Source: Flaccisagitta enflata (taxonomy: Eukaryota; Chaetognatha; Sagittoidea; Aphragmophora). From it: a DNA stretch of 64,000 nucleotides. The notes under the pieces are model-generated. The model ran no database searches, was not told the DNA's origin, and worked only from the letters and a program-made list of their open reading frames with translations. Below, piece after piece: positions 63,713-64,000 of the stretch. The DNA is taken from positions 102,734,001 through 102,798,000 of the forward strand of contig OZ231126.1 in assembly GCA_965153355.1 (NCBI GenBank), in the 5' to 3' direction. The position numbers were made by a program, and so were the translations under genes. How positions within the stretch are numbered: position 1 is the stretch's first letter; every line of letters starts with the position of its first letter.

Positions 63713-64000
63713 GTATGGGGTTATGGAAAATTTGTCCCATAAATCAATATGAATTTTAAAGAATACACTTGGATGAGGAGATAGCTAATCTGATGGTTAT
63801 TTTGAATATTTTAGTCAGTCTGTCTGTCTGTCTGTCAAAGTTTTTCTGAAATACCAATGAAAGCGACGTTTGTCTAATAACCTTGTTTGTTTATGTCAAG
63901 AAAATCTATCCAAGATATACAAAAAAACATTGATGAACCACAGTTGTGTACAAGTAAAGTTGTACATAAGTATTAGCAACTTTTCACCAAGCTTCCGTCC
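63713..64000. other. Probable intron start; (CTGT)n
   Basis: Begins with donor gtatgg. Contains gtctgtctgtctgtctgtca at 63816-63836 and otherwise AT-rich sequence to the window end. Confidence 0.4.

Overview
The window is animal nuclear DNA from a repeat-dense, AT-rich invertebrate-type genome. Three things support this: GT-AG introns, a BEL/Pao retrotransposon integrase (a family known from metazoans), and Tc1/mariner, hAT-type and non-LTR retrotransposon remains. Very long (GA), (CA), (GTT), (GAAT) and (GAAA) arrays occur throughout. The species cannot be named from the sequence. There is no operon structure and no rRNA or CRISPR; most long open frames are translated microsatellites or palindrome arms.

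Layout. 0.1-7.6 kb: one large foldback (inverted-repeat) element, split by a 3.9-kb TIR element (1073-4957), a 550-bp TA-flanked MITE (6453-7002) and a smaller repeat. 8-19 kb: a non-LTR retrotransposon C-terminus, a deleted Tc1 element, three possible minus-strand exons (12.7-14.2 kb), minisatellites and interrupted MITEs. 19.2-20.8 kb: a near-perfect 1.65-kb palindrome. 21.4-22.1 kb: a retroelement C-terminal fragment. 22.4-32.7 kb: mostly satellites, including a 2-kb array that alternates (CA)n with a conserved ~45-50-bp unit. 33.1-57.1 kb: two direct copies of one segment (starts at 33120 and 48965), only slightly diverged but differing by large insertions. Copy 1 alone carries 5.4 kb with a truncated BEL/Pao pol and a multi-exon gene of unknown function (39.6-41.3 kb). 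57.1-58.6 kb: low-complexity minus-strand frames cut by the duplication edge. 58.8-64 kb: quieter DNA with a decayed Tc1-like element (61824-62779) and one clean 198-bp exon (63515-63712).

The most distinctive system is a dispersed family (called H here) with at least eight members. Each has a T-run, then GGGCAGCGGCCCC starting an inverted arm, a ~20-bp-period minisatellite core, the complementary arm, and a 3' tail with two hairpins. The terminal hairpin stem differs in sequence between members but stays paired, followed by GACTAGTT-like ends. It resembles non-autonomous Helitron/HINE-type elements but is not a textbook match. One copy (55450-56305) has an exact empty site in the duplicated segment. 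Two further families, built around (GACGGACC)-type minisatellites and terminal hairpins, are called A and B here.
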